DNA from: Hippasteria phrygiana
Lineage: Eukaryota; Echinodermata; Asteroidea; Valvatida; Goniasteridae
Direction: 5' to 3'
Length of the DNA stretch: 64,000 bases
Assembly (NCBI GenBank): GCA_037893225.1
Contig: JAZGUH010000282.1
Span: forward strand, 1,240,001-1,304,000
Shown: positions 36,901 to 50,826 of the stretch, in pieces
How the letters are laid out: each line of letters begins with the position of its first letter
How positions within the stretch are numbered: position 1 is the stretch's first letter
Notes under the pieces: model-generated
The model's input: the letters and a program-made list of their open reading frames with translations, nothing else
What the model was told of the DNA's origin: nothing
Database searches by the model: none
Position numbers and translations under genes: made by a program

Positions 36901-39222
36901 ATATTTCATGCAATTATGAATGAGTAAAGCAAGTCCATACTCCAGGGAATTTGACATGCATGGAGCAATAAATAGACGGTAATATGTACACAGATGTTGG
37001 CCGGAAAGAAAATAAACATTGCGAGGTTTGAATTTTCACCAAAAGATTTAACTCTAAGAAGCCGCCGATGATTGCAACATGTAGCGCCAGATCTAAGCTA
37101 TCCATACATGTCAAAATTACTGTATTTGGTTGATATTTCATGCAATTATGAATGAGTAAAGCAAGTCCATACCCCAGGGAATTTGACAGGCATGGAGCAA
37201 TAAATAAAAGGTAATATGTACACAGATGTTGGCCGGAAAGAAAATAAACATTGCGAGGTTTGAATTTTCTCCACAAGTTTTAACTCTAGGAAGCCGCCGA
37301 TGATTGCAACATGTAGCGCCAGATCTAAGCTATCCATACATGTCAAAATTACTGCATTTGGTTGATATTTCATGCAATTATGAATGAGTAAAGCAAGTCC
37401 ATACCCCAGGGAATTTGACAGGCATGGAGCAATAAATAGACGGTAATATGTACACAGATGTTGGCCGGAAAGAAAATAAACATTGCGAGGTTTGAATTTT
37501 CTCCACAAGTTTTAACTCTAAGAAGCCGCCGATGATTGCAACATGTAGCGCCAGATCTAAGCTATCCATACATGTCAAAATTACTGCATTTGGTTGATAT
37601 TTCATGCAATTATGAATGAGTAAAGCAAGTCCATACCCCAGGGAATTTGACAGGCATGGAGCAATAAATAAAAGGTAATATGCACAAACAGATGGTGGCC
37701 GGAAAGAAAATAAACATTGCGAGGTTTGAATTTTCTCCACAAGTGTTAACTCTAAGAAGCCGGCGATAATTGCAACATGTAGCGCCAGATCTAAGCTATC
37801 CATACATGTCAAAATTACTGTATTTGGTTGATATTTCATGCAATTATGAATGAGTAAAGCAAGTCCATACCCCAGGGAATTTGACAGGCATGGAGCAATA
37901 AATAAAAGGTAATATGCACACAGATGGTGGCCGGAAAGAAAATAAACATTGCGAGGTTTGAATTTTCTCCACAAGTGTTAACTCTAAGAAGCCGCCGATA
38001 ATTGCAACATGTAGCGCCAGATCTAAGCTATCCATACATGTCAAAATTACTGTATTTGGTTGATATTTCATGCAATTATGAATGAGTAAAGCAAGTCCAT
38101 ACCCCAGGGAATTTGACAGGCATGGAGCAATAAATAAAAGGTAATCTGCACACAGATGGTGGCCGGGAAGAAAATAAACATTGCGAGGTTTGAATTTTCT
38201 CCACAAGTGTTAACTCTAAGAAGCCGCCGATAATTGCAACATGTAGCGCCAGATCTAAGCTATCCATACATGTCAAAAATACTGCATTTGGTTGATATTT
38301 CATGCAATTATGAATAAATAAAGCAAGTCCATACCCCAGGGAATTTGACATGCATGGAGCAATAAATAGACGGTAATATGTACACAGATGTTGGCCGGAA
38401 AGAAAATAAACATTGCGAGGTTTGAATTTTCTCCACAAGTTTTAACTCTAGGAAGCCGCCGATGATTGCAACATGTAGCGCCAGATCTAAGCTATCCATA
38501 CATGTCAAAAATACTGCATTTGGTTGATATTTCATGCAATTATGAATGAATAAAGCAAGTCCATACCCCAGGGAATTTGACATGCATGGAGCAATAAATA
38601 GACGGTAATATGTACACAGATGTTGGCCGGAAAGAAAATAAACATTGCGAGGTTTGAATTTTCTCCACAAGTTTTAACTCTAAGAAGCCGCCGATAATTG
38701 CAACATGTAGCGCCAGATCTAAGCTATCCATACATGTCAAAAATACTGCATTTGGTTGATATTTCATGCAATTATGAATGAGTAAAGCAAGTCCATACTC
38801 CAGGGAATTTGACATGCATGGAGCAATAAATAGACGGTAATATGTACACAGATGTTGGCCGGAAAGAAAATAAACATTGCGAGGTTTGAATTTTCACCAA
38901 AAGATTTAACTCTAAGAAGCCGCCGATGATTGCAACATGTAGCGCCAGATCTAAGCTATCCATACATGTCAAAATTACTGTATTTGGTTGATATTTCATG
39001 CAATTATGAATGAGTAAAGCAAGTCCATACCCCAGGGAATTTGACAGGCATGGAGCAATAAATAAAAGGTAATATGTACACAGATGTTGGCCGGAAAGAA
39101 AATAAACATTGCGAGGTTTGAATTTTCTCCACAAGTTTTAACTCTAAGAAGCCGCCGATGATTGCAACATGTAGCGCCAGATCTAAGCTATCCATACATG
39201 TCAAAATTACTGCATTTGGTTG
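36901..39222. repeat. 3,250-bp 14-monomer HOR, copy 2 (first 10 monomers)
   Basis: Monomers 160-169 repeat 10, 11, 12, 13, 14, 15, 16, 17, 10, 11 of copy 1 at a spacing of 3,250 bp. The private agccggcg of monomer 149 is present in monomer 163, showing direct descent. After class 11 the order departs to 8* and 7 instead of 14, 14, 8, 9. Monomer 166 has gaataaataaag, a private change at its 5' end. Confidence 0.83.
37597..37830. repeat. 234-bp monomer 163 (class 13 with private G)
   Basis: It has both the AA insertion (near 37686) and the agccggcg change of monomer 149, 3,250 bp upstream. This is the last 234-bp monomer in the window; none occurs in the right-hand 26 kb. Confidence 0.9.
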
Positions 39223-40614
39223 ATATTTCATGCAATTATGAATGAGTAAAGCAAGTCCATACCCCAGGGAATTTGACAGGCATGGAGCAATAAATAAAAG
39301 GTAATATGCACACAGATGGTGGCCGGAAAGAAAATAAACATTGCGAGGTTTAAATTTTCTCCACAAGTGTTAACTCTAAGAAGCCGCCGATAATTGCAAC
39401 ATGTAGCGCCAGATCTAAGCTATCCATACATGTCAAAATTACTGTATTTGGTTGATATTTCATGCAATTATGAATGAGTAAAGCGAGTCCATACCCCAGG
39501 GAATTTGACATGCATGGAGCAATAAATAGACGGTAACATGTACACAGATGTTGGCCGGAAAGAAAATAAACATTGCGAGGTTTGAATTTTCTCCACAAGT
39601 TTTAACTCTAGGAAGCCGCCGATGATTGCAACATGTAGCGCCAGATCTAAGCTATCCATACATGTCAAAAATACTGAATTTGGTTGATATTTCATGCAAT
39701 TATGAATGAGTAAAGCAAGTCCATACCCCAGGGAATTTGACAGGCATGGAGCAATAAATAAAAGGTAATATGCACACAGATGGTGGCCGGAAAGAAAATA
39801 AACATTGCGAGGTTTAAATTTTCTCCACAAGTGTTAACTCTAAGAAGCCGCCGATAATTGCAACATGTAGCGCCAGATCTAAGCTATACATACATGTCAA
39901 AATTACTGCATTTGGTTGATATTTCATGCAATTATGAATGAGTAAAGCAAGTCCATACCCCAGGGAATTTGACAGGCATGGAGCAATAAATAAAAGGTAA
40001 TATGCACACAGATGGTGGCCGGAAAGAAAATAAACATTGCGAGGTTTGAATTTTCTCCACAAGTCTTAACTCTAAGAAGCCGCCGATAATTGCAACATGT
40101 AGCGCCAGATCTAAGCTATCCATACATGTCAAAATTACTGTATTTGGTTGATATTTCATGCAATTATGAATGAGTAAAGCGAGTCCATACCCCAGGGCAT
40201 TTGACATGCATGGAGCAATAAATAGACGGTAACATGTACACAGATGTTGGCCGGAAAGAAAATAAACATTGCGAGGTTTGAATTTTCTCCACAAGTTTTA
40301 ACTCTAGGAAGCCGCCGATGATTGCAACATGTAGCGCCAGATCTAAGCTATCCATACATGTCAAAAATACTGAATTTGGTTGATATTTCATGCAATTATG
40401 AATGAGTAAAGCAAGTCCATACCCCAGGGAATTTGACAGGCATGGAGCAATAAATAAAAGGTAATATGCACACAGATGGTGGCCGGAAAGAAAATAAACA
40501 TTGCGAGGTTAAAATTTTCTCCACAAGTGTTAACTCTAAGAAGCCGCCGATAATTGCAACATGTAGCGCCAGATCTAAGCTATCCATACATGTCAAAATT
40601 ACTGTATTTGGTTG
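39223..40614. repeat. Class 7/8 rich transition (8*, 7, 8, 14', 7', 8*)
   Basis: Monomers 170-175. 8* has the class 8 body (A130, G147) but C202 instead of A202. Monomer 173 has aagtctt at 145-149. Monomer 174 has cagggcat, a marker reappearing in monomers 184 and 196. Monomer 175 has ggttaaaa at 127-134. This is where the array changes from the class 10-17 repertoire to the 7/8/Y repertoire that dominates the right part of the window. Confidence 0.75.
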
Positions 40615-43398
40615 ATATTTCATGCAATTATGAATGAGTAAAGCGAGTCCATACCAAAGGGAATTTGACATGCATGGAGCAATAAATAGACGGTAACATG
40701 TACACAGATGTTGGCCGGAAAGAAAATAAACATTGCGAGGTTTGAATTTTCTCCACAAGTTTTAACTCTAGGAAGCCGCCGATGATTGCAACATGTAGCG
40801 CCAGATCTAAGCTATCCATACATGTCAAAAATACTGAATTTGGTTGATATTTCATGCAATTATGAATGAGTAAAGCAAGTCCATACCCCAGGGAATTTGA
40901 CAGGCATGGAGCAATAAATAAAAGGTAATATGCACACAGATGGTGGCCGGAAAGAAAATAAACATTGCGAGGTTTAAATTTTCTCCACAAGTGTTAACTC
41001 TAAGAAGCCGCCGATGATTGCAACATGTAGCGCCAGATCTAAGCTATACATACATGTCAAAATTACTGTATTTGGTTGATATTTCATGCAATTATGAATG
41101 AGTAAAGCAAGTCCATACCCCAGGGAATTTGACAGGCATGGAGCAATAAATAGACGGTAACATGTACACAGATGTTGGCCGGAAAGAAAATAAACATTGC
41201 GAGGTTTGAATTTTCTCCACAAGTTTTAACTCTAAGAAGCCGCCGATGATTGCAACATGTAGCGCCAGATCAAAGCTATCCATACATGTCAAAAATACTG
41301 CATTTGGTTGATATTTCATGCAATTATGAATGAGTAAAGCAAGTCCATACCCCAGGGAATTTGACAGGCATGGAGCAATAAATAGACGGTAATATGTACA
41401 CAGATGTTGGCCGGAAAGAAAATAAACATTGCGAGGTTTGAATTTTCTCCACAAGTTTTAACTCTAAGAAGCCGCCGATGATTGCAACATGTAGCGCCAG
41501 ATCTAAGCTATCCATACATGTCAAAATTACTGCATTTGGTTGATATTTCATGCAATTATGAATGAGTAAAGCAAGTCCATACTCCAGGGAATTTGACATG
41601 CATGGAGCAATAAATAGACGGTAATATGTACACAGATGTTGGCCGGAAAGAAAATAAACATTGCGAGGTTTGAATTTTCACCAAAAGATTTAACTCTAAG
41701 AAGCCGCCGATGATTGCAACATGTAGCGCCAGATCTAAGCTATCCATACATGTCAAAATTACTGTATTTGGTTGATATTTCATGCAATTATGAATGAGTA
41801 AAGCAAGTCCATACCCCAGGGAATTTGACAGGCATGGAGCAATAAATAAAAGGTAATATGTACACAGATGTTGGCCGGAAAGAAAATAAACATTGCGAGG
41901 TTTGAATTTTCTCCACAAGTTTTAACTCTAGGAAGCCGCCGATGATTGCAACATGTAGCGCCAGATCTAAGCTATCCATACATGTCAAAATTACTGCATT
42001 TGGTTGATATTTCATGCAATTATGAATGAGTAAAGCAAGTCCATACCCCAGGGAATTTGACAGGCATGGAGCAATAAATAGACGGTAATATGTACACAGA
42101 TGTTGGCCGGAAAGAAAATAAACATTGCGAGGTTTGAATTTTCTCCACAAGTTTTAACTCTAAGAAGCCGCCGATGATTGCAACATGTAGCGCCAGATCT
42201 AAGCTATCCATACATGTCAAAAATACTGAATTTGGTTGATATTTCATGCAATTATGAATGAGTAAAGCAAGTCCATACCCCAGGGAATTTGACAGGCATG
42301 GAGCAATAAATAAAAGGTAATATGCACACAGATGGTGGCCGGAAAGAAAATAAACATTGCGAGGTTTGAATTTTCTCCACAAGTGTTAACTCTAAGAAGC
42401 CGCCGATAATTGCAACATGTAGCGCCAGATCTAAGCTATCCATACATGTCAAAATTACTGTATTTGGTTGATATTTCATGCAATTATGAATGAGTAAAGC
42501 GAGTCCATACCCCAGGGCATTTGACATGCATGGAGCAATAAATAGACGGTAACATGTACACAGATGTTGGCCGGAAAGAAAATAAACATTGCGAGGTTTG
42601 AATTTTCTCCACAAGTTTTAACTCTAGGAAGCCGCCGATGATTGCAACATGTAGCGCCAGATCTAAGCTATCCATACATGTCAAAATTACTGTATTTGGT
42701 TTATATTTCATGCAATTATGAATGAGTAAAGCGAGTCCATACCCCAGGGAATTTGACATGCATGGAGCAATAAATAGACGGTAACATGTACACAGATGTT
42801 GGCCGGAAAGAAAATAAACATTGCGAGGTTTGAATTTTCTCCACAAGTTTTAACTCTAGGAAGCCGCCGATGATTGCAACATGTAGCGCCAGATCTAAGC
42901 TATCCATACATGTCAAAAAAACTGATTTTGGTTGATATTTCATGCAATTATGAATGAGTAAAGCAAGTCCATACCCCAGGGAATTTGACAGGCATGGAGC
43001 AATAAATAAAAGGTAATATGCACACAGATGGTGGCCGGAAAGAAAATAAACATTGCGAGGTTTAAATTTTCTCCACAAGTGTTAACTCTAAGAAGCCGCC
43101 GATAATTGCAACATGTAGCGCCAGATCTAAGCTATACATACATGTCAAAATTACTGTATTTGGTTGATATTTCATGCAATTATGAATGAGTAAAGCAAGT
43201 CCATACCCCAGGGAATTTGACAGGCATGGAGCAATAAATAGACGGTAACATGTACACAGATGTTGGCCGGAAAGAAAATAAACATTGCGAGGTTTGAATT
43301 TTCTCCACAAGTTTTAACTCTAGGAAGCCGCCGATGATTGCAACATGTAGCGCCAGATCAAAGCTATCCATACATGTCAAAAATACTGCATTTGGTTG
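40615..43398. repeat. 2,784-bp 12-monomer duplication, left copy
   Basis: Monomers 176-187 are 7, 8, Y, 9, 10, 11, 5/7 hybrid, 14, 7', 7, 8, Y. Private markers are taccaaaggg in monomer 176, cagggcat with T232 in monomer 184, and a run of A at 213-218 in monomer 185. Class Y appears here for the first time: G57, gacggt, C83, and A194 (agatca), which removes the BglII site. Confidence 0.88.
41079..41310. repeat. First class Y monomer (178), BglII-negative
   Basis: Class Y combines G57, gacggt, C83 and T87 with A194 (agatca), A217 and C223. I found nine copies (monomers 178, 187, 190, 199, 202, 209, 216, 251 and 264), all right of 41 kb. The A194 change removes the BglII hexamer, so Y monomers should appear as 464-bp dimers in a digest. 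Confidence 0.85.
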
Positions 43399-46182
43399 AT
43401 ATTTCATGCAATTATGAATGAGTAAAGCGAGTCCATACCAAAGGGAATTTGACATGCATGGAGCAATAAATAGACGGTAACATGTACACAGATGTTGGCC
43501 GGAAAGAAAATAAACATTGCGAGGTTTGAATTTTCTCCACAAGTTTTAACTCTAGGAAGCCGCCGATGATTGCAACATGTAGCGCCAGATCTAAGCTATC
43601 CATACATGTCAAAAATACTGAATTTGGTTGATATTTCATGCAATTATGAATGAGTAAAGCAAGTCCATACCCCAGGGAATTTGACAGGCATGGAGCAATA
43701 AATAAAAGGTAATATGCACACAGATGGTGGCCGGAAAGAAAATAAACATTGCGAGGTTTAAATTTTCTCCACAAGTGTTAACTCTAAGAAGCCGCCGATG
43801 ATTGCAACATGTAGCGCCAGATCTAAGCTATACATACATGTCAAAATTACTGTATTTGGTTGATATTTCATGCAATTATGAATGAGTAAAGCAAGTCCAT
43901 ACCCCAGGGAATTTGACAGGCATGGAGCAATAAATAGACGGTAACATGTACACAGATGTTGGCCGGAAAGAAAATAAACATTGCGAGGTTTGAATTTTCT
44001 CCACAAGTTTTAACTCTAAGAAGCCGCCGATGATTGCAACATGTAGCGCCAGATCAAAGCTATCCATACATGTCAAAAATACTGCATTTGGTTGATATTT
44101 CATGCAATTATGAATGAGTAAAGCAAGTCCATACCCCAGGGAATTTGACAGGCATGGAGCAATAAATAGACGGTAATATGTACACAGATGTTGGCCGGAA
44201 AGAAAATAAACATTGCGAGGTTTGAATTTTCTCCACAAGTTTTAACTCTAAGAAGCCGCCGATGATTGCAACATGTAGCGCCAGATCTAAGCTATCCATA
44301 CATGTCAAAATTACTGCATTTGGTTGATATTTCATGCAATTATGAATGAGTAAAGCAAGTCCATACTCCAGGGAATTTGACATGCATGGAGCAATAAATA
44401 GACGGTAATATGTACACAGATGTTGGCCGGAAAGAAAATAAACATTGCGAGGTTTGAATTTTCACCAAAAGATTTAACTCTAAGAAGCCGCCGATGATTG
44501 CAACATGTAGCGCCAAATCTAAGCTATCCATACATGTCAAAATTACTGTATTTGGTTGATATTTCATGCAATTATGAATGAGTAAAGCAAGTCCATACCC
44601 CAGGGAATTTGACAGGCATGGAGCAATAAATAAAAGGTAATATGTACACAGATGTTGGCCGGAAAGAAAATAAACATTGCGAGGTTTGAATTTTCTCCAC
44701 AAGTTTTAACTCTAGGAAGCCGCCGATGATTGCAACATGTAGCGCCAGATCTAAGCTATCCATACATGTCAAAATTACTGCATTTGGTTGATATTTCATG
44801 CAATTATGAATGAGTAAAGCAAGTCCATACCCCAGGGAATTTGACAGGCATGGAGCAATAAATAGACGGTAATATGTACACAGATGTTGGCCGGAAAGAA
44901 AATAAACATTGCGAGGTTTGAATTTTCTCCACAAGTTTTAACTCTAAGAAGCCGCCGATGATTGCAACATGTAGCGCCAGATCTAAGCTATCCATACATG
45001 TCAAAAATACTGAATTTGGTTGATATTTCATGCAATTATGAATGAGTAAAGCAAGTCCATACCCCAGGGAATTTGACAGGCATGGAGCAATAAATAAAAG
45101 GTAATATGCACACAGATGGTGGCCGGAAAGAAAATAAACATTGCGAGGTTTGAATTTTCTCCACAAGTGTTAACTCTAAGAAGCCGCCGATAATTGCAAC
45201 ATGTAGCGCCAGATCTAAGCTATCCATACATGTCAAAATTACTGTATTTGGTTGATATTTCATGCAATTATGAATGAGTAAAGCGAGTCCATACCCCAGG
45301 GCATTTGACATGCATGGAGCAATAAATAGACGGTAACATGTACACAGATGTTGGCCGGAAAGAAAATAAACATTGCGAGGTTTGAATTTTCTCCACAAGT
45401 TTTAACTCTAGGAAGCCGCCGATGATTGCAACATGTAGCGCCAGATCTAAGCTATCCATACATGTCAAAATTACTGTATTTGGTTTATATTTCATGCAAT
45501 TATGAATGAGTAAAGCGAGTCCATACCCCAGGGAATTTGACATGCATGGAGCAATAAATAGACGGTAACATGTACACAGATGTTGGCCGGAAAGAAAATA
45601 AACATTGCGAGGTTTGAATTTTCTCCACAAGTTTTAACTCTAGGAAGCCGCCGATGATTGCAACATGTAGCGCCAGATCTAAGCTATCCATACATGTCAA
45701 AAAAACTGAATTTGGTTGATATTTCATGCAATTATGAATGAGTAAAGCAAGTCCATACCCCAGGGAATTTGACAGGCATGGAGCAATAAATAAAAGGTAA
45801 TATGCACACAGATGGTGGCCGGAAAGAAAATAAACATTGCGAGGTTTAAATTTTCTCCACAAGTGTTAACTCTAAGAAGCCGCCGATAATTGCAACATGT
45901 AGCGCCAGATCTAAGCTATACATACATGTCAAAATTACTGTATTTGGTTGATATTTCATGCAATTATGAATGAGTAAAGCAAGTCCATACCCCAGGGAAT
46001 TTGACAGGCATGGAGCAATAAATAGACGGTAACATGTACACAGATGTTGGCCGGAAAGAAAATAAACATTGCGAGGTTTGAATTTTCTCCACAAGTTTTA
46101 ACTCTAGGAAGCCGCCGATGATTGCAACATGTAGCGCCAGATCAAAGCTATCCATACATGTCAAAAATACTGCATTTGGTTG
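43399..46182. repeat. 2,784-bp 12-monomer duplication, right copy
   Basis: Monomers 188-199 repeat monomers 176-187 one for one at exactly 2,784 bp, carrying the taccaaaggg, cagggcat, T232 and poly-A 213-218 markers. Differences I noticed are ctgatttt in monomer 185 against ctgaattt in 197, and a lost BglII site (aaatct) in monomer 192. So few changes over 2.8 kb indicate a recent event. Confidence 0.88.
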
Positions 46183-46646
46183 ATATTTCATGCAATTATG
46201 AATGAGTAAAGCAAGTCCATACCCCAGGGAATTTGACAGGCATGGAGCAATAAATAAAAGGTAATATGCACACAGATGGTGGCCGGAAAGAAAATAAACA
46301 TTGCGAGGTTTAAATTTTCTCCACAAGTGTTAACTCTAAGAAGCCGCCGATAATTGCAACATGTAGCGCCAGATCTAAGCTATCCATACATGTCAAAATT
46401 ACTGTATTTGGTTTATATTTCATGCAATTATGAATGAGTAAAGCGAGTCCATACCCCAGGGAATTTGACATGCATGGAGCAATAAATAGACGGTAACATG
46501 TACACAGATGTTGGCCGGAAAGAAAATAAACATTGCGAGGTTTGAATTTTCTCCACAAGTTTTAACTCTAGGAAGCCGCCGATGATTGCAACATGTAGCG
46601 CCAGATCTAAGCTATCCATACATGTCAAAAAAACTGAATTTGGTTG
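46183..46646. repeat. Two-monomer connector (8*, 7)
   Basis: Monomers 200 and 201 separate the 12-mer duplication from the 7-mer HOR. Monomer 200 is class 8* with T232; monomer 201 has the class 7 pattern with extra A at 217-218. Both also fit the 7-mer order (8*, 7), except that the class 8 expected before Y is missing, so this may be a truncated 7-mer. Confidence 0.65.
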
Positions 46647-48274
46647 ATATTTCATGCAATTATGAATGAGTAAAGCAAGTCCATACCCCAGGGAATTTGA
46701 CAGGCATGGAGCAATAAATAGACGGTAACATGTACACAGATGTTGGCCGGAAAGAAAATAAACATTGCGAGGTTTGAATTTTCTCCACAAGTTTTAACTC
46801 TAGGAAGCCGCCGATGATTGCAACATGTAGCGCCAGATCAAAGCTATCCATACATGTCAAAAATACTGCATTTGGTTGATATTTCATGCAATTATGAATG
46901 AGTAAAGCAAGTCCATACCCCAGGGAATTTGACAGGCATGGAGCAATAAATAGACGGTAATATGTACACAGATGTTGGCCGGAAAGAAAATAAACATTGC
47001 GAGGTTTGAATTTTCTCCACAAGTTTTAACTCTAGGAAGCCGCCGATGATTGCAACATGTAGCGCCAGATCTAAGCTATCCATACATGTCAAAATTACTG
47101 CATTTGGTTGATATTTCATGCAATTATGAATGAGTAAAGCAAGTCCATACTCCAGGGAATTTGACATGCATGGAGCAATAAATAGACGGTAATATGTACA
47201 CAGATGTTGGCCGGAAAGAAAATAAACATTGCGAGGTTTGAATTTTCACCAAAAGATTTAACTCTAAGAAGCCGCCGATGATTGCAACATGTAGCGCCAG
47301 ATCTAAGCTATCCATACATGTCAAAATTACTGTATTTGGTTGATATTTCATGCAATTATGAATGAGTAAAGCAAGTCCATACCCCAGGGAATTTGACAGG
47401 CATGGAGCAATAAATAAAAGGTAATATGTACACAGATGTTGGCCGGAAAGAAAATAAACATTGCGAGGTTTGAATTTTCTCCACAAGTTTTAACTCTAGG
47501 AAGCCGCCGATGATTGCAACATGTAGCGCCAGATCTAAGCTATCCATACATGTCAAAATTACTGCATTTGGTTGATATTTCATGCAATTATGAATGAGTA
47601 AAGCAAGTCCATACCCCAGGGAATTTGACAGGCATGGAGCAATAAATAAAAGGTAATATGCACACAGATGGTGGCCGGAAAGAAAATAAACATTGCGAGG
47701 TTTAAATTTTCTCCACAAGTGTTAACTCTAAGAAGCCGCCGATAATTGCAACATGTAGCGCCAGATCTAAGCTATCCATACATGTCAAAAATACTGAATT
47801 TGGTTGATATTTCATGCAATTATGAATGAGTAAAGCGAGTCCATACCCCAGGGAATTTGACATGCATGGAGCAATAAATAGACGGTAGGTAACATGTACA
47901 CAGATGTTGGCCGGAAAGAAAATAAACATTGCGAGGTTTGAATTTTCTCCACAAGTTTTAACTCTAGGAAGCCGCCGATGATTGCAACATGTAGCGCCAG
48001 ATCTAAGCTATCCATACATGTCAAAAAAACTGAATTTGGTTGATATTTCATGCAATTATGAATGAGTAAAGCAAGTCCATACCCCAGGGAATTTGACAGG
48101 CATGGAGCAATAAATAAAAGGTAATATGCACACAGATGGTGGCCGGAAAGAAAATAAACATTGCGAGGTTTAAATTTTCTCCACAAGTGTTAACTCTAAG
48201 AAGCCGCCGATAATTGCAACATGTAGCGCCAGATCTAAGCTATACATACATGTCAAAATTACTGTATTTGGTTG
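46647..48274. repeat. 7-monomer HOR (Y, 9, 10, 11, 8*, 7, 8), copy 1, 1,628 bp
   Basis: Monomers 202-208. The unit is 4 bp longer than seven 232-bp monomers because monomer 207 holds a ggta duplication. Monomer 206, in the 8* slot, ends like class 7 (A217, A223), unlike the corresponding 213. Class 9 here has aggaag at 156-161 where earlier class 9 monomers have aagaag. Confidence 0.83.
47807..48042. repeat. 236-bp class 7 monomer 207 with ggta tandem duplication
   Basis: gacggtaaca has become gacggtaggtaaca at 47881-47894, a perfect 4-base tandem duplication (ggta at 47884-47887 and 47888-47891). It is the only monomer of this length and the counterpart monomer 214 lacks it, so the slippage followed the 7-mer duplication or was lost by conversion in the other copy. 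Confidence 0.92.
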
Positions 48275-49898
48275 ATATTTCATGCAATTATGAATGAGTA
48301 AAGCAAGTCCATACCCCAGGGAATTTGACAGGCATGGAGCAATAAATAGACGGTAACATGTACACAGATGTTGGCCGGAAAGAAAATAAACATTGCGAGG
48401 TTTGAATTTTCTCCACAAGTTTTAACTCTAGGAAGCCGCCGATGATTGCAACATGTAGCGCCAGATCAAAGCTATCCATACATGTCAAAAATACTGCATT
48501 TGGTTGATATTTCATGCAATTATGAATGAGTAAAGCAAGTCCATACCCCAGGGAATTTGACAGGCATGGAGCAATAAATAGACGGTAATATGTACACAGA
48601 TGTTGGCCGGAAAGAAAATAAACATTGCGAGGTTTGAATTTTCTCCACAAGTTTTAACTCTAGGAAGCCGCCGATGATTGCAACATGTAGCGCCAGATCT
48701 AAGCTATCCATACATGTCAAAATTACTGCATTTGGTTGATATTTCATGCAATTATGAATGAGTAAAGCAAGTCCATACTCCAGGGAATTTGACATGCATG
48801 GAGCAATAAATAGACGGTAATATGTACACAGATGTTGGCCGGAAAGAAAATAAACATTGCGAGGTTTGAATTTTCACCAAAAGATTTAACTCTAAGAAGC
48901 CGCCGATGATTGCAACATGTAGCGCCAGATCTAAGCTATCCATACATGTCAAAATTACTGTATTTGGTTGATATTTCATGCAATTATGAATGAGTAAAGC
49001 AAGTCCATACCCCAGGGAATTTGACAGGCATGGAGCAATAAATAAAAGGTAATATGTACACAGATGTTGGCCGGAAAGAAAATAAACATTGCGAGGTTTG
49101 AATTTTCTCCACAAGTTTTAACTCTAGGAAGCCGCCGATGATTGCAACATGTAGCGCCAGATCTAAGCTATCCATACATGTCAAAATTACTGCATTTGGT
49201 TGATATTTCATGCAATTATGAATGAGTAAAGCAAGTCCATACCCCAGGGAATTTGACAGGCATGGAGCAATAAATAAAAGGTAATATGCACACAGATGGT
49301 GGCCGGAAAGAAAATAAACATTGCGAGGTTTAAATTTTCTCCACAAGTGTTAACTCTAAGAAGCCGCCGATAATTGCAACATGTAGCGCCAGATCTAAGC
49401 TATCCATACATGTCAAAATTACTGTATTTGGTTTATATTTCATGCAATTATGAATGAGTAAAGCGAGTCCATACCCCAGGGAATTTGACATGCATGGAGC
49501 AATAAATAGACGGTAACATGTACACAGATGTTGGCCGGAAAGAAAATAAACATTGCGAGGTTTGAATTTTCTCCACAAGTTTTAACTCTAGGAAGCCGCC
49601 GATGATTGCAACATGTAGCGCCAGATCTAAGCTATCCATACATGTCAAAAAAACTGAATTTGGTTGATATTTCATGCAATTATGAATGAGTAAAGCAAGT
49701 CCATACCCCAGGGAATTTGACAGGCATGGAGCAATAAATAAAAGGTAATATGCACACAGATGGTGGCCGGAAAGAAAATAAACATTGCGAGGTTTAAATT
49801 TTCTCCACAAGTGTTAACTCTAAGAAGCCGCCGATAATTGCAACATGTAGCGCCAGATCTAAGCTATACATACATGTCAAAATTACTGTATTTGGTTG
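48275..49898. repeat. 7-monomer HOR (Y, 9, 10, 11, 8*, 7, 8), copy 2, 1,624 bp
   Basis: Monomers 209-215 repeat the previous unit without the 4-bp insertion. Monomer 213 is a clean 8* with T232, resembling monomer 200. The aggaag variant of class 9 is shared with copy 1 and with monomer 217 but not with monomers 179 and 191, so the three 7-mer units form a local family. Confidence 0.83.
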
Positions 49899-50826
49899 AT
49901 ATTTCATGCAATTATGAATGAGTAAAGCAAGTCCATACCCCAGGGAATTTGACAGGCATGGAGCAATAAATAGACGGTAACATGTACACAGATGTTGGCC
50001 GGAAAGAAAATAAACATTGCGAGGTTTGAATTTTCTCCACAAGTTTTAACTCTAGGAAGCCGCCGATGATTGCAACATGTAGCGCCAGATCAAAGCTATC
50101 CATACATGTCAAAAATACTGCATTTGGTTGATATTTCATGCAATTATGAATGAGTAAAGCAAGTCCATACCCCAGGGAATTTGACAGGCATGGAGCAATA
50201 AATAGACGGTAATATGTACACAGATGTTGGCCGGAAAGAAAATAAACATTGCGAGGTTTGAATTTTCTCCACAAGTTTTAACTCTAGGAAGCCGCCGATG
50301 ATTGCAACATGTAGCGCCAGATCTAAGCTATCCATACATGTCAAAATTACTGCATTTGGTTGATATTTCATGCAATTATGAATGAGTAAAGCAAGTCCAT
50401 ACTCCAGGGAATTTGACATGCATGGAGCAATAAATAGACGGTAATATGTACACAGATGTTGGCCGGAAAGAAAATAAACATTGCGAGGTTTGAATTTTCA
50501 CCAAAAGATTTAACTCTAAGAAGCCGCCGATGATTGCAACATGTAGCGCCAGATCTAAGCTATCCATACATGTCAAAATTACTGTATTTGGTTGATATTT
50601 CATGCAATTATGAATGAGTAAAGCAAGTCCATACCCCAGGGAATTTGACAGGCATGGAGCAATAAATAAAAGGTAATATGTACACAGATGTTGGCCGGAA
50701 AGAAAATAAACATTGCGAGGTTTGAATTTTCTCCACAAGTTTTAACTCTAGGAAGCCGCCGATGATTGCAACATGTAGCGCCAGATCTAAGCTATCCATA
50801 CATGTCAAAATTACTGCATTTGGTTG
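49899..50826. repeat. 7-monomer HOR, truncated third copy (Y, 9, 10, 11)
   Basis: Monomers 216-219 repeat the first four positions of the 7-mer at a spacing of 1,624 bp, after which the order changes. The class Y marker agatca is present at about 50090. The join to the following 5-mer region falls in or just before monomer 220. Confidence 0.8.

Noticed and set aside
40615..46182. Assembly duplication as the cause of the 12-mer repeat
   Set aside because: The copies differ at a few sites (for example ctgatttt against ctgaattt, and one lost BglII site), which argues against simple duplication of the same reads; but I cannot exclude it without read coverage.
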